Positions 5,561 to 6,002 of a DNA stretch of 6,002 bases are shown here, piece after piece (within the stretch, counting starts at the first letter, position 1; each line of letters starts with the position of its first letter). Where the stretch lies: positions 1 through 6,002 of the forward strand of contig CALJBY010000216.1 in the NCBI GenBank assembly GCA_938024025.1, read 5' to 3'. A model generated the notes under the pieces. That model searched no databases. It was not told where the DNA came from and worked only from the letters and a program-made list of their open reading frames with translations. Both the position numbers and the translations under genes were made by a program. The stretch is from an uncultured bacterium. Its GTDB lineage: Bacteria; Desulfobacterota; WTBG01.

Positions 5561-5678
5561 AACCACGAATTCACCCTGTTAGACATCAATTGTACAGAAG
5601 GCGCAACCTGTCAAATGTTAACCCTGTTGGTTAATTAATGCTCACCAAAGATTTACTGTCTAACAGGGGAACCACGAA
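5561..5678. repeat. 95-bp inverted-repeat unit flanked by a 9-bp direct repeat, upstream of tupA
   Basis: CCCTGTTAGACA (5574-5585) and its exact complement TGTCTAACAGGG (5657-5668) are 71 bp apart. The 9-mer AACCACGAA occurs just outside on both sides (5561-5569 and 5670-5678). A small hairpin TTAACC/GGTTAA (5618-5623 with 5629-5634) lies inside. The form resembles a very small non-autonomous element with a target duplication, but four bases on the left and one on the right separate the direct repeat from the arms. AACCACGAA may also just be a common word of the local repeat family. The unit covers the place where the tupA promoter should be. The only candidate boxes there (TTGACA, complement of 5609-5614; TACAAT, complement of 5589-5594) have a too-short 14-bp spacer. 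Confidence 0.5.
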
Positions 5679-5694
5679 GAAAAACTAAAGAAGA

Positions 5695-5722
5695 CAGAAG
5701 TCAGGAGTCAGAAGTCAGAAGT
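5695..5722. repeat. Tandem heptamer repeat
   Basis: CAGAAGT, CAGGAGT, CAGAAGT, CAGAAGT are four consecutive 7-bp units with one substitution, followed by a degenerate AAGAAT. This is low-complexity intergenic DNA. Confidence 0.75.
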
Positions 5723-5738
5723 AAGAATAAAAAAAATG

Positions 5739-5775
5739 AACGTTCAACATCGAACGTCCAACATCGAACGTCCAA
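5739..5775. repeat. Tandem 14-bp repeat
   Basis: The unit AACGTCCAACATCG occurs 2.6 times (5739-5752 with one change, 5753-5766, partial 5767-5775). A copy in inverted orientation lies at 5987-6002 at the window edge. Confidence 0.75.
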
Positions 5776-6002
5776 TAAAAAGCTCTGCACAACTCCCTCT
5801 GCGCCACACCCTATGCCCTTTGCTCACAGTACTCCACTACTCCAACACTTCAATCTTCTTCACTCCCTTTGAATTCCGCATTCCAAAATCCAAAATCGAA
5901 ATGTTCCATCACTCCAGTTTTTTCATTCGTCATTCGTCACTCGATTGTTCGTCTTTCGGCATTCTTTTATTCTTTTTCATTCAACATTCGATGTTGGAGG
6001 TT
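5776..6002. repeat. Gene-free low-complexity tail with short tandem and inverted repeats
   Basis: I see no gene here. The stretch is biased to C/T on the plus strand and contains CATTCGT twice in tandem (5924-5930, 5931-5937) followed by a related CACTCGA, plus repeated words such as ACTCCA and CAAAATC. TTCGATGTTGGAGGTT (5987-6002) is the reverse complement of 5753-5768 with one mismatch, so the region 5739-6002 is bracketed by inverted copies of the 14-bp repeat. The right side may continue beyond the window. Confidence 0.55.

Noticed and set aside
5208..5582. Plus-strand open frames opposite tupA
   Set aside because: They are antisense shadows of a gene with strong TupA motifs and a good ribosome binding site.
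5589..5614. tupA promoter TTGACA/TACAAT on the minus strand
   Set aside because: The spacer is only 14 bp, outside the usual 15-19, so it is not called as a feature.
5695..5775. CRISPR array
   Set aside because: The repeats are 7 and 14 bp in direct tandem with no unique spacers.

Overview
This window looks like a chromosomal segment from an uncultured, Gram-negative, probably anaerobic bacterium. Exported proteins with signal peptides, a c-di-GMP receptor protein, an Fe-S protein, a tungstate-binding protein and a likely selenocysteine protein all point that way. The intergenic DNA is full of short dispersed palindromes and tandem heptamers. As I recall, such repeats are common in anammox planctomycetes, Nitrospirota and Desulfobacterota, but I cannot fix the lineage from sequence alone.

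Layout, left to right. (1) Positions 1-660 (+) hold the C-terminal part of an FAD-dependent oxidoreductase of the geranylgeranyl-reductase/FixC-like type, cut by the window edge. (2) A C-rich/G-rich palindromic repeat lies at 661-780. (3) Positions 830-1615 (+) encode a QueG-like (COG1600) protein with two 4Fe-4S cluster motifs. (4) A strong sigma70-type promoter at 1746-1774 drives 1842-2690 (+). This is a signal-peptide, beta-propeller-like, DsbA-type thioredoxin fusion whose reading frame is interrupted once, by TGA at 2262-2264. That codon sits exactly at the first cysteine of the CPYC active site, and a hairpin with a G-containing apical loop lies 34 nt after it. I read this as one selenoprotein with a U-P-Y-C active site, not as two genes or a pseudogene. 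(5) A perfect 18-bp inverted repeat (2823-2868) separates it from a convergent gene for a membrane-anchored coiled-coil protein (2903-3526, -). (6) A gene-poor stretch (3527-4001) carries a REP-like multi-hairpin. (7) Positions 4002-4664 (+) encode a tandem two-PilZ protein. (8) Convergent to it is tupA (4701-5528, -), a periplasmic tungstate-binding protein without tupB or tupC directly downstream. (9) The last ~470 bp are gene-free, with a 95-bp inverted-repeat unit, tandem repeats and a partial outer inverted repeat.

The genes do not form one operon, because strands alternate and terminator-like hairpins separate them. The shared theme is anaerobic redox and trace-element biology: selenium in a periplasmic thiol oxidoreductase, tungsten uptake, Fe-S and flavin enzymes. 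The selenoprotein is the most noteworthy item. Standard gene calling would split it or truncate it at residue 140, just before the active site.
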